Below, one piece after another: positions 7,522 to 16,266 of a DNA stretch of 52,267 bases. Each line of letters opens with the position of its first letter. The stretch's first letter is position 1. The translations under genes and the position numbers were made by a program. A model generated the notes under the pieces. It was given only the letters and a program-made list of their open reading frames with translations. It searched no databases and was not told where the DNA came from. The DNA lies in the NCBI GenBank assembly GCA_003150355.1, contig QAMJ01000015.1, positions 103,842-156,108 of the forward strand, given 5' to 3'. Source of the DNA: Clostridiales bacterium (GTDB lineage Bacteria > Bacillota > Clostridia > Oscillospirales > Oscillospiraceae).

Positions 7522-8904
7522 TTGACTCTTCAGGAATACGTAAATACATTAAAAGATAAAAGGATCGCGGTCATAGGCATAGGCGTCAGCAATGAGCCGC
7601 TTATTGAGCTGCTTCTGAAAAACGGCTGCCATGTGACCGCCTGCGATAAACGTACCATGCAGGAAATGGGCAATGAGGGCGAGAAGCTCAAGGCTATGGG
7701 CGCGGAGCTCTGCCTCGGTGAGGATTATCTTGAGCATCTTGACCAGGACGTAATCTTCAGAACGCCCGGGCTCATGCCCTTTGACGAACACCTTGAAAAA
7801 GCAAAAGCGCGCGGCGCTGTAGTGACCTCCGAGATGGAGGTGTTCATGTCGCTGTGCCCGTGCAGAACTATAGCCATAACCGGCAGCGACGGCAAGACTA
7901 CGACCTCGACGATCATATCTGAACTCCTCAAGGCCGCGGGGTACAGAGTCCACCTCGGTGGGAACATCGGCCACCCGCTACTCTGCGAAACGCCTGATAT
8001 CCACCCGGACGACATCACCGTGCTGGAGCTCAGCTCCTTCCAGCTGCACAGCATGAAATGCGCCCCGGACGTTGCGGTGATAACGAACCTGTCACCGAAT
8101 CACCTCGATAAGCACAAGGACTTTCAGGATTACATTGACGCAAAGCGCGCTATATTTGAAAATCAGCGTCCCGACTCAAGACTCATACTCAACCAGGACG
8201 ACGGACATACAGAGTATTACGCAGGCTTTTCCAAAGCGCATATATCCTATTTCTCGGATAAGCACCCGGTCGAGGACGGTGCCGCTGCGCTCGACGGTGT
8301 TATCTACCGCATACATGACGGAGTGTCAAGGGCGGTAATGAAGGTCTCGGATATCCGCCTGCCGGGCAAGCACAACGTGCTCAACTATCTTGCCGCGTTT
8401 TCGGCGGTCGAGGGCTTAGTGAACGACGAGGTCTGCGCCGCGGTCGCCCGCAGCTTCGGCGGAGTCGAGCACAGGCTTGAGCATGTGCGTGTGCTGCGCG
8501 GGATAACCTTTATAAATGACTCGATAGGCACGAGCCCGACAAGGACCTCCGCCGGGCTCCACGCGATGAAGCGCAAGCCGATAGTCATCGCCGGGGGCTA
8601 TGATAAGCACATCCCGTTTGACGGGTTGGGCGATGAGCTGTGCCTGCTGTCAAAGAAGGTGTTCCTCACCGGGGACACGGCGGGGAAGATTTACTCCGCC
8701 ATCCGTGCCTCACGCTACTATGAGGGCAGCGGACTTGAGGTCAGGATAATCGACGACTTCAAACAGGCTGTCAAAGCCGCGGCGGAAGCGGCAAGGGCAG
8801 GGGATATTGTGCTGTTTTCCCCGGCCTGCGCGGCCTTTGACCGCTTCAAGAACTTTGCTGAGCGCGGCAGGTATTTTAAATCCATAGTCATGGAACTCAA
8901 ATAA
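7522..8904 (+). CDS. murD: UDP-N-acetylmuramoyl-L-alanine:D-glutamate ligase
   Basis: The cytoplasmic Mur ligase that adds D-glutamate to UDP-MurNAc-L-Ala in peptidoglycan synthesis, 460 residues. The N-terminal Rossmann-like domain has the GIGVSN loop near residues 20-25. The central ATPase domain has GSDGKTTT near 119-126 and the Mur motif NLSPNHLDKH near 194-203. The C-terminal domain carries DSIGTSPTRT near 333-342. The start is a TTG codon 7 nt after GAGGCG; no better codon is near. It stands alone rather than in a dcw cluster, as in many clostridia. It may be cotranscribed with the next gene, 18 nt downstream. Confidence 0.95.
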   Translation: MTLQEYVNTLKDKRIAVIGIGVSNEPLIELLLKNGCHVTACDKRTMQEMGNEGEKLKAMGAELCLGEDYLEHLDQDVIFRTPGLMPFDEHLEKAKARGAVVTSEMEVFMSLCPCRTIAITGSDGKTTTSTIISELLKAAGYRVHLGGNIGHPLLCETPDIHPDDITVLELSSFQLHSMKCAPDVAVITNLSPNHLDKHKDFQDYIDAKRAIFENQRPDSRLILNQDDGHTEYYAGFSKAHISYFSDKHPVEDGAAALDGVIYRIHDGVSRAVMKVSDIRLPGKHNVLNYLAAFSAVEGLVNDEVCAAVARSFGGVEHRLEHVRVLRGITFINDSIGTSPTRTSAGLHAMKRKPIVIAGGYDKHIPFDGLGDELCLLSKKVFLTGDTAGKIYSAIRASRYYEGSGLEVRIIDDFKQAVKAAAEAARAGDIVLFSPACAAFDRFKNFAERGRYFKSIVMELK

Positions 8905-8922
8905 AACACAACGGAGATACAG

Positions 8923-10179
8923 ATGAAGATTTCAGACATCCGGCCTGAGGTGTACGATATGGCCGCAAAGGCGCAGGAGCGCCTTGCAGGAAGATTTGTG
9001 GAGATAGACCGCGTCGCCGAAATAAACACGCGCCGCGTGATGGAAGCATTTCAGAACAACCGCGTCGCTGAGGCGTGCTTTGCCGGTACAACCGGCTACG
9101 GCTACGACGATCTCGGCCGCGAGACGCTCGACAAGATATATGCCGAGATATTCGGCACGGAGGCCGCGCTCGTCCGCATCGGCTTTGTGAACGGTACGCA
9201 TGCCCTCACCGCCGCGATGTTCGCCCTTGTAAAGCCGGGGGACACCATAGTTGCTGTGACCGGGATGCCTTATGATACCCTGCGCAGCGCTATCGGCATA
9301 TCCGGTGACTGCCACGGTTCGCTGAAGTTCTATGGGATAAACTACGCGCAGGTCGACCTTGCCGCAGACGGCGGGCCTGATTACGCAGCAATCGCCGAGG
9401 CTGCGTCAAAGCCGAATGTTACCGCGGTGATGATCCAGCGCTCGAGGGGCTACGATAACCGTAAGGCGCTCTCGGTCGATGAGATAGGCCGTATATGCGA
9501 GACTGTCAAAGCCGTGAACCCTGAGATCAACATCATGGTGGATAACTGCTACGGCGAATTTACGGACATTAAGGAGCCGACGCACGTCGGCGCGGACATA
9601 ATTGCGGGCTCGCTCATAAAGAACCCGGGCGGCGGCCTTGCTCCGACCGGCGGCTACGTCGCAGGGAAGAAGGAACTTGTCGAGCGCGCCGCGATGCGCC
9701 TTACGACTCCCGGCATCGGCGGGGAGTGCGGCTCCACGCTCGGCAACAACCGCCTGCTGTTTCAGGGGCTGTTCATGGCTCCGCATATCGTCGCTCAGGC
9801 GCTGAAGACCGCATGCTTCTGTGCGGCCATGATGGAGGCTCTCGGCATTCCGACAAGCCCCACGCCTGAGGAGCCCCGCTCCGACATCATCCAGATGGTG
9901 AAGCTCGGTTCCGTTGAAAATATGAAGCGCTTCTGCCTCGGCATTCAGGCCGGTGCACCCGTAGATTCATACGTGACACCGGAGCCGTGGGAGATGCCGG
10001 GGTACGACTGCCCGGTCATCATGGCGGCAGGCGCGTTTATCCAGGGCTCGTCTATTGAGCTGTCGGCGGACGGCCCGGCAAGAGAACCGTACACGGTATA
10101 TATGCAGGGCGGACTGACCTATGAGTCGGGCAAGCTCGGAATTATGATGGCCGTCAGTGCCATGTTGGACAGGCAGTAA
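8923..10179 (+). CDS. PLP-dependent protein of the methionine gamma-lyase / aluminium-resistance family
   Basis: A 418-residue protein resembling the Met_gamma_lyase (YnbB/aluminium resistance) family of pyridoxal-phosphate enzymes related to cystathionine lyases. The likely PLP lysine is in GSLIKNPGGG near residue 228. The cofactor-contacting Asp is in IMVDNCYGEF near residue 205 and the phosphate-binding part is FVNGTHALTAA near residue 88. The family is named for similarity and the true substrate is not established. The start follows GGAGATACAG. It lies between murD and yunB in the same direction, an arrangement that gives no clear clue to function. Confidence 0.85.
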   Translation: MKISDIRPEVYDMAAKAQERLAGRFVEIDRVAEINTRRVMEAFQNNRVAEACFAGTTGYGYDDLGRETLDKIYAEIFGTEAALVRIGFVNGTHALTAAMFALVKPGDTIVAVTGMPYDTLRSAIGISGDCHGSLKFYGINYAQVDLAADGGPDYAAIAEAASKPNVTAVMIQRSRGYDNRKALSVDEIGRICETVKAVNPEINIMVDNCYGEFTDIKEPTHVGADIIAGSLIKNPGGGLAPTGGYVAGKKELVERAAMRLTTPGIGGECGSTLGNNRLLFQGLFMAPHIVAQALKTACFCAAMMEALGIPTSPTPEEPRSDIIQMVKLGSVENMKRFCLGIQAGAPVDSYVTPEPWEMPGYDCPVIMAAGAFIQGSSIELSADGPAREPYTVYMQGGLTYESGKLGIMMAVSAMLDRQ

Positions 10180-10207
10180 GGCATATAATGCATGGGGAGG
10201 TGACCCT

Positions 10208-10888
10208 ATGCATATACGCCGACGGCATCGCTCCGCCCCAAAATACACCTACACGCAGGGGAGCGAGCCGACTTCAGCAAAAAAAGCTCTTAATCTGACG
10301 CTGCTGCTCACGCTGGCGGCGTTGTGTCTGTTCCTGTCGGGGGCGGTCATGTTCCTGAAAACCCTATCAAGTCAAATCGCCGTATCCGACGCAAGCGATA
10401 TCGTGATCGACAAAGTCAACAGCGCCATAGCCGATATACTGGCAAGCGGGGACTATGACGGGGATTATTTCGTATCCTTTGAGAAGAACTCATCCGGTGA
10501 GATAACCGCTATCAGCAGCAACATGGCGCGCATAAATGCGCTCTCCGCGCAGATACTCGACCGTGTAGTCGGCGCGGCGACGGATACACATACGCTCACG
10601 GTAAAGATCCCGGCGGGGAATCTGACAGGGATAAGCCTTCTGATGGGGCGCGGCCCAGCGGTCCCGGTGCAGATCATCGTGCTGACCTCCTCGCGTGTGG
10701 AGTTCAGCAACAGCATTGTCACCGCGGGGATAAACCAGACGAAGCACCAGATAAATCTCAACGTTATTGTCGATATAGATATTCTCATCCCGTGGGGCAC
10801 CGAGAGCGCGCAGGTCGTGACTGAGGTGCTCATAGCGGACACGGTAGTTGTAGGCAAAGTACCGGACACATACCTAAATATGCAGTAG
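10208..10888 (+). CDS. yunB: Sporulation protein YunB
   Basis: A 226-residue protein with one N-terminal membrane helix (residues 28-52) and an extracytoplasmic domain ending in the family motif PDTYLN. The segment LMGRGPAVPVQI is also characteristic. In Bacillus subtilis yunB is expressed in the mother cell under sigma-E and its loss impairs sporulation; the biochemical role is unknown. An in-frame start 51 nt upstream would overlap the preceding gene; the ATG at 10208 after GGGGAGGTGACC is the better start. It lies 9 nt ahead of ligA. Confidence 0.85.
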   Translation: MHIRRRHRSAPKYTYTQGSEPTSAKKALNLTLLLTLAALCLFLSGAVMFLKTLSSQIAVSDASDIVIDKVNSAIADILASGDYDGDYFVSFEKNSSGEITAISSNMARINALSAQILDRVVGAATDTHTLTVKIPAGNLTGISLLMGRGPAVPVQIIVLTSSRVEFSNSIVTAGINQTKHQINLNVIVDIDILIPWGTESAQVVTEVLIADTVVVGKVPDTYLNMQ

Positions 10889-10897
10889 GAGAATGCC

Positions 10898-12874
10898 ATG
10901 GATGTACAAAAGGAAATAAACGAGCTGCGCCGCAAGCTGAACTATTACGGAAAGCTCTATTACGTGGATGATGCGCCCGCAATATCCGATTATGAGTATG
11001 ACATGCTCATGCAGCAGCTCAAGGCGCTTGAGAAGGAGCACCCGGAGCTCATTACACCCGATTCGCCGACCCAGCGTATAGGCGGCCCCGCGCTCTCAAA
11101 GTTTGAGCCGGTGCATCATCAGGTCCCGCTCGAGAGCCTGACGGACGTTTTCTCCGTTGACGAGCTGTTCGCGTTCGGCGAGCGCATGGACAGCATGCTT
11201 CCCGGCCATCACAGCTACACGGTCGAGCCGAAGATCGACGGGCTGTCTATGTCTCTTGAGTATGAGAACGGCGTATTCGTCCGCGGTGCGACGCGCGGCG
11301 ACGGCGTTATCGGAGAGGACGTCACCGAAAATCTCCGTACCGTCCGCTCGCTCCCGCTCAGGATAGGAAACGCCCCCGAGCGCCTGATCGTCCGCGGCGA
11401 GGTATATATGTCCCGCGCTGTATTTAACGAGCTCAACGCCCAGCGCGAGATAAACGGCGAAAAGCTCCTTGCAAATCCCCGTAACGCCGCGGCCGGTTCG
11501 ATACGCCAGCTCGACCCAAAGATAGCGGCGTCGAGAAAACTGGATATAATCTGCTTCAATATGCAGTACAGCTCCGACGATATATACACGAGCCATGCTC
11601 AGACGCTTGACGCGATGAAAGCCATGGGCTTTCCCGTTGTACCGTACATGAAGTACGACAGCATCCGTGACTGCGTCGAGCGCATAGAGTGGCTCGGCGA
11701 GCACCGCGATGAGCTGCCCTACGACATGGACGGTGCGGTAATAAAGATAAACTCTCTCGAACAGCGTACCGCGCTGGGCAGTACCGCCAAAGCCCCGCGC
11801 TGGGCGGTCGCGTTCAAGTACCCGCCGGAGAAGAAGGAAAGCCGGGTGCTCGACGTTATCGTACAGGTCGGGAGAACCGGCGTGCTGACCCCGAAAGTCA
11901 TAGTCGAGCCTGTGCGCCTTGCCGGAACCACCGTCTCCGCGGCGACGCTGCATAATCAGGACAACATCGACCGCCTTGACCTGCGCATCGGAGACACGGT
12001 CGTGCTCCAAAAGGCAGGGGAGATAATACCCGAGGTGCTTTCTGTGAATAAGGACAAGCGCCCGGAGGGTACGGTTCCGTTTGTGATGCCCCCCGTCTGC
12101 CCAGAATGCGGCTCGCCCGTTGTGAGGGACGAGGACGGCGCGGCACTGCGCTGCACAAGCCCCGAGTGTCCCGCTCAGCGGCTGCGCAATATCGCGCATT
12201 TTGCTTCACGTGAGGCGATGGACATTGAAGGCCTCGGTATCTCCGTCTGCGAGAGCCTTATAAACAACGGCCTTGTCAGCTCAGCTGCAGACCTCTATTA
12301 TCTTGAGCAGGATAAGATAGCTGAGCTTGAGCGCATGGGGGATAAGTCCGCTGCCAATCTCATCGCCGCCATCGAGCGCAGTAAATCCGCCGGACTTGCC
12401 CGGCTTCTCTGTGCCTTTGGTATACGTCAGGTGGGGCAGAAGGCCGCAAAGGTGCTTGCCGGGAGCTTTGAAGATCTTGACGCGCTTATCGCAGCCGACG
12501 CAGAGCAGCTCACAGCGATCCCGGATATCGGCGGCATAACGGCGGGGTTCATCACCGAGTGGTTCAGCCTGCCGCAGTCGCAGCATCTCATTGGCCGCCT
12601 CAGAGCCGCCGGTGTGGACTTCACGAGTCACGAGGAGAAAAGAGATGACCGCTTTGCCGGGCTGACCTTCGTGCTTACCGGCACCCTCTCGGACTTTACT
12701 CGCGATGAGGCCTCGGCCATAATCGAAAGCTTCGGCGGAAAAGCCTCTTCATCTGTATCGAAGAAGACGAGCTATGTTCTGGCGGGAGAGAACGCCGGCA
12801 GCAAGCTCACCAAGGCCGAGGGGCTCGGCATAAAGATCATAAGCGAAGCAGACTTCGCGGAAATGATAAAATAA
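10898..12874 (+). CDS. ligA: NAD-dependent DNA ligase
   Basis: Seals nicks during replication and repair, using NAD+ as AMP donor; 658 residues, the normal length. The adenylated lysine is K112 in EPKIDGLSM. The nucleotidyltransferase and OB domains follow, then a four-Cys zinc finger (CPECGSP...CTSPECPAQ) near residues 402-425, helix-hairpin-helix motifs (RQVGQKAAK, IPDIGGITA) and a C-terminal BRCT domain beginning at FAGLTFVLTGTLS. All motifs are intact. The ATG follows AGGAGAATGCC and the gene ends at a very strong terminator. Confidence 0.97.
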   Translation: MDVQKEINELRRKLNYYGKLYYVDDAPAISDYEYDMLMQQLKALEKEHPELITPDSPTQRIGGPALSKFEPVHHQVPLESLTDVFSVDELFAFGERMDSMLPGHHSYTVEPKIDGLSMSLEYENGVFVRGATRGDGVIGEDVTENLRTVRSLPLRIGNAPERLIVRGEVYMSRAVFNELNAQREINGEKLLANPRNAAAGSIRQLDPKIAASRKLDIICFNMQYSSDDIYTSHAQTLDAMKAMGFPVVPYMKYDSIRDCVERIEWLGEHRDELPYDMDGAVIKINSLEQRTALGSTAKAPRWAVAFKYPPEKKESRVLDVIVQVGRTGVLTPKVIVEPVRLAGTTVSAATLHNQDNIDRLDLRIGDTVVLQKAGEIIPEVLSVNKDKRPEGTVPFVMPPVCPECGSPVVRDEDGAALRCTSPECPAQRLRNIAHFASREAMDIEGLGISVCESLINNGLVSSAADLYYLEQDKIAELERMGDKSAANLIAAIERSKSAGLARLLCAFGIRQVGQKAAKVLAGSFEDLDALIAADAEQLTAIPDIGGITAGFITEWFSLPQSQHLIGRLRAAGVDFTSHEEKRDDRFAGLTFVLTGTLSDFTRDEASAIIESFGGKASSSVSKKTSYVLAGENAGSKLTKAEGLGIKIISEADFAEMIK

Positions 12875-12888
12875 CACGTATGTATACT

Positions 12889-12934
12889 GAAGCAGGCAAG
12901 CCACACTCAGGCTTGCCTGCTTCATTTCACTTTT
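12889..12934 (+). terminator. Terminator of ligA
   Basis: GAAGCAGGCAAGCC (12889-12902) and GGCTTGCCTGCTTC (12910-12923) form a perfect 14-bp stem, followed by ATTTCACTTTT. Confidence 0.88.
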
Positions 12935-12992
12935 CCTCCGTCTGCGGCATATCATGCCATGAGGTCTCCCATCACAGACAGGAGGAATTTTT

Positions 12993-13439
12993 TTGGAACG
13001 CAATAAGAACGAAAGTAATTTCCGCTATGGCACGCTGCCCGGAGCATCCGCGCCGCTCGCGATAGCGTATGTGCCCATGCAGACCTCTGCGACGCCGGCA
13101 TATGAAGCCGCCGAGGCGCTTTCACGCGGCACGCTCTTTCCGGGGCTCGACCTGCCGTTTATGAATATAGTCAACGATACGCAGCCTGTGACCCCGCTCA
13201 CCGAACTCATGGCGATAGACTTTGTCACCGATGAGCTGGAACTGTATCTCGATACGCACGCCGACGATAAGGAAGCTTTCAGTATGTATCAGACCTTCCT
13301 CGCGCTGCGCAAGGAAGCCCGCTGCCGGTACGCTGAGAAGTACGGTCCGGTCGATCAGAGCGATATGCTCGGCGAGAACAGCTACAGCTGGCTCAAGGAT
13401 CCATGGCCGTGGGAATATCAGAGCAAAACGGAGGGCTGA
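12993..13439 (+). CDS. cotJA-cotJB: Spore coat CotJA-CotJB fusion protein
   Basis: A 148-residue protein that joins two coat proteins normally encoded by separate genes. Residues 22-56 match CotJA (LAIAYVPMQ...ALSRGTLFPGLDLPF). Residues 69-143 match CotJB (ELMAIDFVTDELELYLDTH, DDKEAFSMYQ, and the terminal PWPWEY). Only about 12 linking residues lie between them, and no stop codon or ribosome site is visible where a second start would be; an internal ATG at the junction (near 13161) has no Shine-Dalgarno. The start is TTG, 8 nt after GGAGGA. CotJC follows after 3 nt. In Bacillus the cotJ operon is transcribed by sigma-E in the mother cell; a CATATCAT near 12949 could be a -10 element, but this is weak. 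Confidence 0.88.
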   Translation: MERNKNESNFRYGTLPGASAPLAIAYVPMQTSATPAYEAAEALSRGTLFPGLDLPFMNIVNDTQPVTPLTELMAIDFVTDELELYLDTHADDKEAFSMYQTFLALRKEARCRYAEKYGPVDQSDMLGENSYSWLKDPWPWEYQSKTEG

Positions 13440-13442
13440 GTT

Positions 13443-14039
13443 ATGTTTGTATATGAGAAGAAGCTTCAGTATCCCGTCAGGATCAAGAACCCGAACCCGG
13501 CACTTGCAAAATTCATAATCTCGCAGTACGGCGGCCCGGACGGCGAACTCGGCGCATCTCTGCGCTATCTGAGCCAGCGATACTCAATGCCGTACCCGGA
13601 GCTCAAGGGGCTGTTGACGGACATCGGCACAGAAGAGCTCGGGCACCTTGAGATGGTAGGCGCCATCGTTCACCAGCTCACCCGCAGCATGACGCCGGAC
13701 GAAATCAAAAAGGCGGGCTTTGATACCTATTTTGTAGACCACACGGCCGGTGTATATCCGCAGTTTGCTTCGGGCACGCCGTGGAGCGCGGCGACTATGG
13801 CCGTGACCGGAGACGTCATTGCCGACCTCAACGAGAACATGGCCGCCGAGCAGAAAGCGCGGCTGACCTATGACAATATCCTGCGTCTCAGCGACGACCC
13901 GGATGTAAACGACGTCATACGTTATCTCCGCGAGCGCGAGATAGTCCACTACCAACGCTTTGGCGAGGGGCTGAGAAAGACGATCGACCGGCTCGATCAG
14001 AAGAATGTTTATGTCATAAACCCGGCGTTTGATAAATAA
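13443..14039 (+). CDS. cotJC: Spore coat protein CotJC, manganese-catalase-like
   Basis: A 198-residue di-manganese catalase-like protein of the spore coat. The four-helix core carries the usual carboxylate/His ligands in TEELGHLEMVGAIVHQL near residues 63-79 and NENMAAEQKARLTYDNI near 134-150, with a later EREIVHYQRFGE. The length is normal for CotJC (about 190-200). It follows the CotJA-CotJB fusion by 3 nt, and in Bacillus CotJA and CotJC interact in the coat. It may protect the spore from peroxide, but catalytic activity of CotJC is inferred from the family. Confidence 0.93.
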   Translation: MFVYEKKLQYPVRIKNPNPALAKFIISQYGGPDGELGASLRYLSQRYSMPYPELKGLLTDIGTEELGHLEMVGAIVHQLTRSMTPDEIKKAGFDTYFVDHTAGVYPQFASGTPWSAATMAVTGDVIADLNENMAAEQKARLTYDNILRLSDDPDVNDVIRYLREREIVHYQRFGEGLRKTIDRLDQKNVYVINPAFDK

Positions 14040-14057
14040 AAACGACATATACGCAGC

Positions 14058-14096
14058 TGCCCCGGCGCAGAAACGCTCTGCGCCGGGGCATTACAA
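14058..14096. terminator. Terminator between cotJC and the convergent C39-like gene
   Basis: TGCCCCGGCGCAGA (14058-14071) and TCTGCGCCGGGGCA (14077-14090) form a perfect 14-bp stem with a 5-nt loop. Flanking T content is modest (TTACAATT on the + side). Confidence 0.82.
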
Positions 14097-14097
14097 T

Positions 14098-14766
14098 TCA
14101 TTTGTGCTTTATGTACAGAATGCTGCACAAGAAACCTGCGCTGTGCTTCTTGGTGTATTCATCAAACTCGGTGCGGTTAATATACAGAAGCCTCCCCCAT
14201 GAGGATATCTGTGCCCAGCTTTCGTCAAGCCCGGTCACTGTCACATAGTGCGCCTTGGTGGAGGACGACTGGTGATAGTTCCCGGCACTGTCCTTCGTAT
14301 ACAGCACTGTGCGGTTATTGTGCCAGAAGAACGGGAAGTTGGGGCCGACCGCCATGATAACAGGAATATCCTCCACAAGCATTTTTGCGATCCTTTCCCA
14401 TATGTCACGGTTAAAGAAACGCCATTCGGCGGATAACGGAAGCCTGTTTCGCATAAAATACAGATTCATCCCGGTCATAAGCATGACTCCGTTTATTCCG
14501 GCATGTGGGATAAGAGGGAAGTACCTGCGGCGCAGAAGACCAGTCAGCTTTTCATATTCCTCGCTGGATATTGCGCCGGTAGGATCGAGCCCTGCATCTC
14601 TCACGCAGTCATACAGGCGGCTCAGGTACAGCAGCACATCCGCCGCCGCAATAACTCCGCAGCCGCAGCTGCGCATAGTCGCATTTTCGGACTTGCCCTG
14701 ATCCCCGCCGTAGCTTCTTCGGCTGCCGTCAGTAACGCTTATATACGGATATTTCAGTGTCAGCAT
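14098..14766 (-). CDS. C39-like cysteine-peptidase-fold protein of unknown role
   Basis: A 222-residue protein that I recognise only by fold features. The N-terminal part has SCGCGVIAAADVLLYL near residues 33-48, a Cys placed before a helix as in papain-like C39 proteins. A His in AHYVTVTGLDE near residue 172 and the SSWGRLLYINRTEFDEY segment near 188-204 match the end of such domains, though the third catalytic position (usually Asp/Asn before the W-G) appears to be Ser. No signal peptide or membrane helix is evident, so it would act in the cytoplasm. GGTGATA precedes the ATG. It may be inactive or use another third residue. Confidence 0.5.
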   Translation of the reverse strand: MLTLKYPYISVTDGSRRSYGGDQGKSENATMRSCGCGVIAAADVLLYLSRLYDCVRDAGLDPTGAISSEEYEKLTGLLRRRYFPLIPHAGINGVMLMTGMNLYFMRNRLPLSAEWRFFNRDIWERIAKMLVEDIPVIMAVGPNFPFFWHNNRTVLYTKDSAGNYHQSSSTKAHYVTVTGLDESWAQISSWGRLLYINRTEFDEYTKKHSAGFLCSILYIKHK

Positions 14767-14805
14767 ATTATCACCGCCTGCAGTATACTACAAAACCACC
14801 GATGC

Positions 14806-14842
14806 TTCAACAAAAAGGCTGCCGGTTTTGCACGGCAGCCTT
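14806..14842 (-). terminator. Terminator of pfp
   Basis: On the - strand AAGGCTGCCG (14842-14833) and CGGCAGCCTT (14824-14815) form a 10-bp stem, followed by TTTGTTG. Confidence 0.85.
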
Positions 14843-14868
14843 GGAACATTTTGGGGACTTTATGCGTC

Positions 14869-16110
14869 TTACTTGGCAAGAACTTTCTTCAGGTGGGCAT
14901 ATCTGGGAAGAGAGTCGACAAGCGGGAGCTTCGGCTCGCCCTGGATAAGGGGCAGAACGTAGTCAATGAACTCTTTCTTGAGGCCGTTGCCTTCCTCGTT
15001 TATCCACTCCTGCGGAACCTTCTTCTCATAGTTTGCAACAGAGGAGAGGGGGAGCAGCACCATCGTGCAATGGTACTTGCCGTCGATATACTCGCGCTCG
15101 AACGCGACCATCTGACCGGTCACTCCGGAAACAGCCTGAATAACAGCTTCACGGCCTGCATTGTACGCTTCGTCGACATCGGTCGCGGAGGCAAGATGCG
15201 CGCCGCAGCGCTGCAGAAGGCTCAGCTCAATGCCGCGCACCTTGGCGCCGGTGTGCTGCTTGATAACTTCCGCGAGCATGGCGGCAAGCCCGCCGAGCTG
15301 GACATGGCCGAAGCCGTCGGTCGCGGAGGTCTTCGCCTCGGAAACGAAGGTGCCGTCGGCATAATGGATGCCCTCGGACACAGCGACGAATACCTTGCCG
15401 TTCTTCTTATACAGTGCGTCGACGTCCGCGAGGAACTTATCCATGTCGAAGTCTCGTTCGGGGAGATATATAAGGTCGGGGCCGGAGGCGTACTCGGTTG
15501 CGAGAGCGGCGCTCGCGGCGAGCCATCCTGCGTGGCGTCCCATGATCTCCACCACGGTGATCATGCCGTTATCGTATACGCGCGCGTCCTTATTGATCTC
15601 CATGCAGGAGGTCGCGATATATTTCGCGGCGCTAGCAAAGCCGGGGCAGTGATCAGTTCCGTAAAGGTCGTTGTCAATAGTCTTGGGAACGCCCATTACG
15701 CGGCACTCGTACCCGACAGACTCCATATAGCGGCTGATCTTGTTGCAGGTGTCCATGGAATCGTTGCCGCCGTTATAGAAGAAATAGCGCACATTGTATT
15801 TTTTGAATATCTCAAGAATGCGCTTATAGTCCGTGTCGTCAGTCTCCGGATCCGCTATTTTATAGCGGCAGGAGCCGAGCTCCGAGGACGGGGTATGGAG
15901 CAGAAGCCTGAGCTCTTCGGGATCCTCTTCATCCATCACGTAGAGCTTATCGTCAAGAACGCCCTTGATACCGTGAGACGCACCGTAAACCTTAGTGATC
16001 TCCCCGGCCTCCAAGGCCGCACTGATAACGCCGTAAGCACTTGCATTGATGACCGCAGTGGGACCTCCGGACTGCCCGAATATACATGCACCGATCAATT
16101 TTTCTGACAT
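14869..16110 (-). CDS. pfp: 6-phosphofructokinase, pyrophosphate-dependent type
   Basis: Phosphorylates fructose-6-phosphate to fructose-1,6-bisphosphate in glycolysis; 413 residues. The start of the active site reads FGQSGGPTAVINAS. The donor-site motif is GGNDS (114-118) in place of the ATP-type GGDGS, and PKTIDND (142-148) carries the Lys that marks PPi users in place of Gly. MGRHAGWLA (190-198) binds the sugar phosphate. PPi as donor is therefore inferred. A TTG two codons upstream is in frame, but the ATG at 16110 is better placed after GGGAGG (9 nt). It is divergent from fba, so consecutive glycolytic steps are encoded back to back. Confidence 0.9.
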   Translation of the reverse strand: MSEKLIGACIFGQSGGPTAVINASAYGVISAALEAGEITKVYGASHGIKGVLDDKLYVMDEEDPEELRLLLHTPSSELGSCRYKIADPETDDTDYKRILEIFKKYNVRYFFYNGGNDSMDTCNKISRYMESVGYECRVMGVPKTIDNDLYGTDHCPGFASAAKYIATSCMEINKDARVYDNGMITVVEIMGRHAGWLAASAALATEYASGPDLIYLPERDFDMDKFLADVDALYKKNGKVFVAVSEGIHYADGTFVSEAKTSATDGFGHVQLGGLAAMLAEVIKQHTGAKVRGIELSLLQRCGAHLASATDVDEAYNAGREAVIQAVSGVTGQMVAFEREYIDGKYHCTMVLLPLSSVANYEKKVPQEWINEEGNGLKKEFIDYVLPLIQGEPKLPLVDSLPRYAHLKKVLAK

Positions 16111-16169
16111 TGCCAAAATCCTCCCATGAAAATAATTCCCATTAAAATGCGTTTTGTAAAAACTGAGTA

Positions 16170-16198
16170 TTGATTATAAGCTTTTTTGAGGATATAAT
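16170..16198 (+). promoter_or_regulatory. Promoter of fba
   Basis: TTGATT (16170-16175), a 17-bp spacer and TATAAT (16193-16198). A TATAAT on the opposite strand (16179-16174) may serve pfp, but it has no clear -35. Confidence 0.78.
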
Positions 16199-16266
16199 AT
16201 TAATGCGGATTTGTAAATGTGCTTTTTGTACAAAATTAGCAAATCGAGAAGGAGATATGAAAAGTT

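Noticed and set aside
14503..16107. Open frame of 534 codons on the + strand
   Set aside because: It lies opposite pfp, whose - strand protein has all phosphofructokinase motifs. The + frame has no recognisable domain and is a GC-rich antisense shadow.
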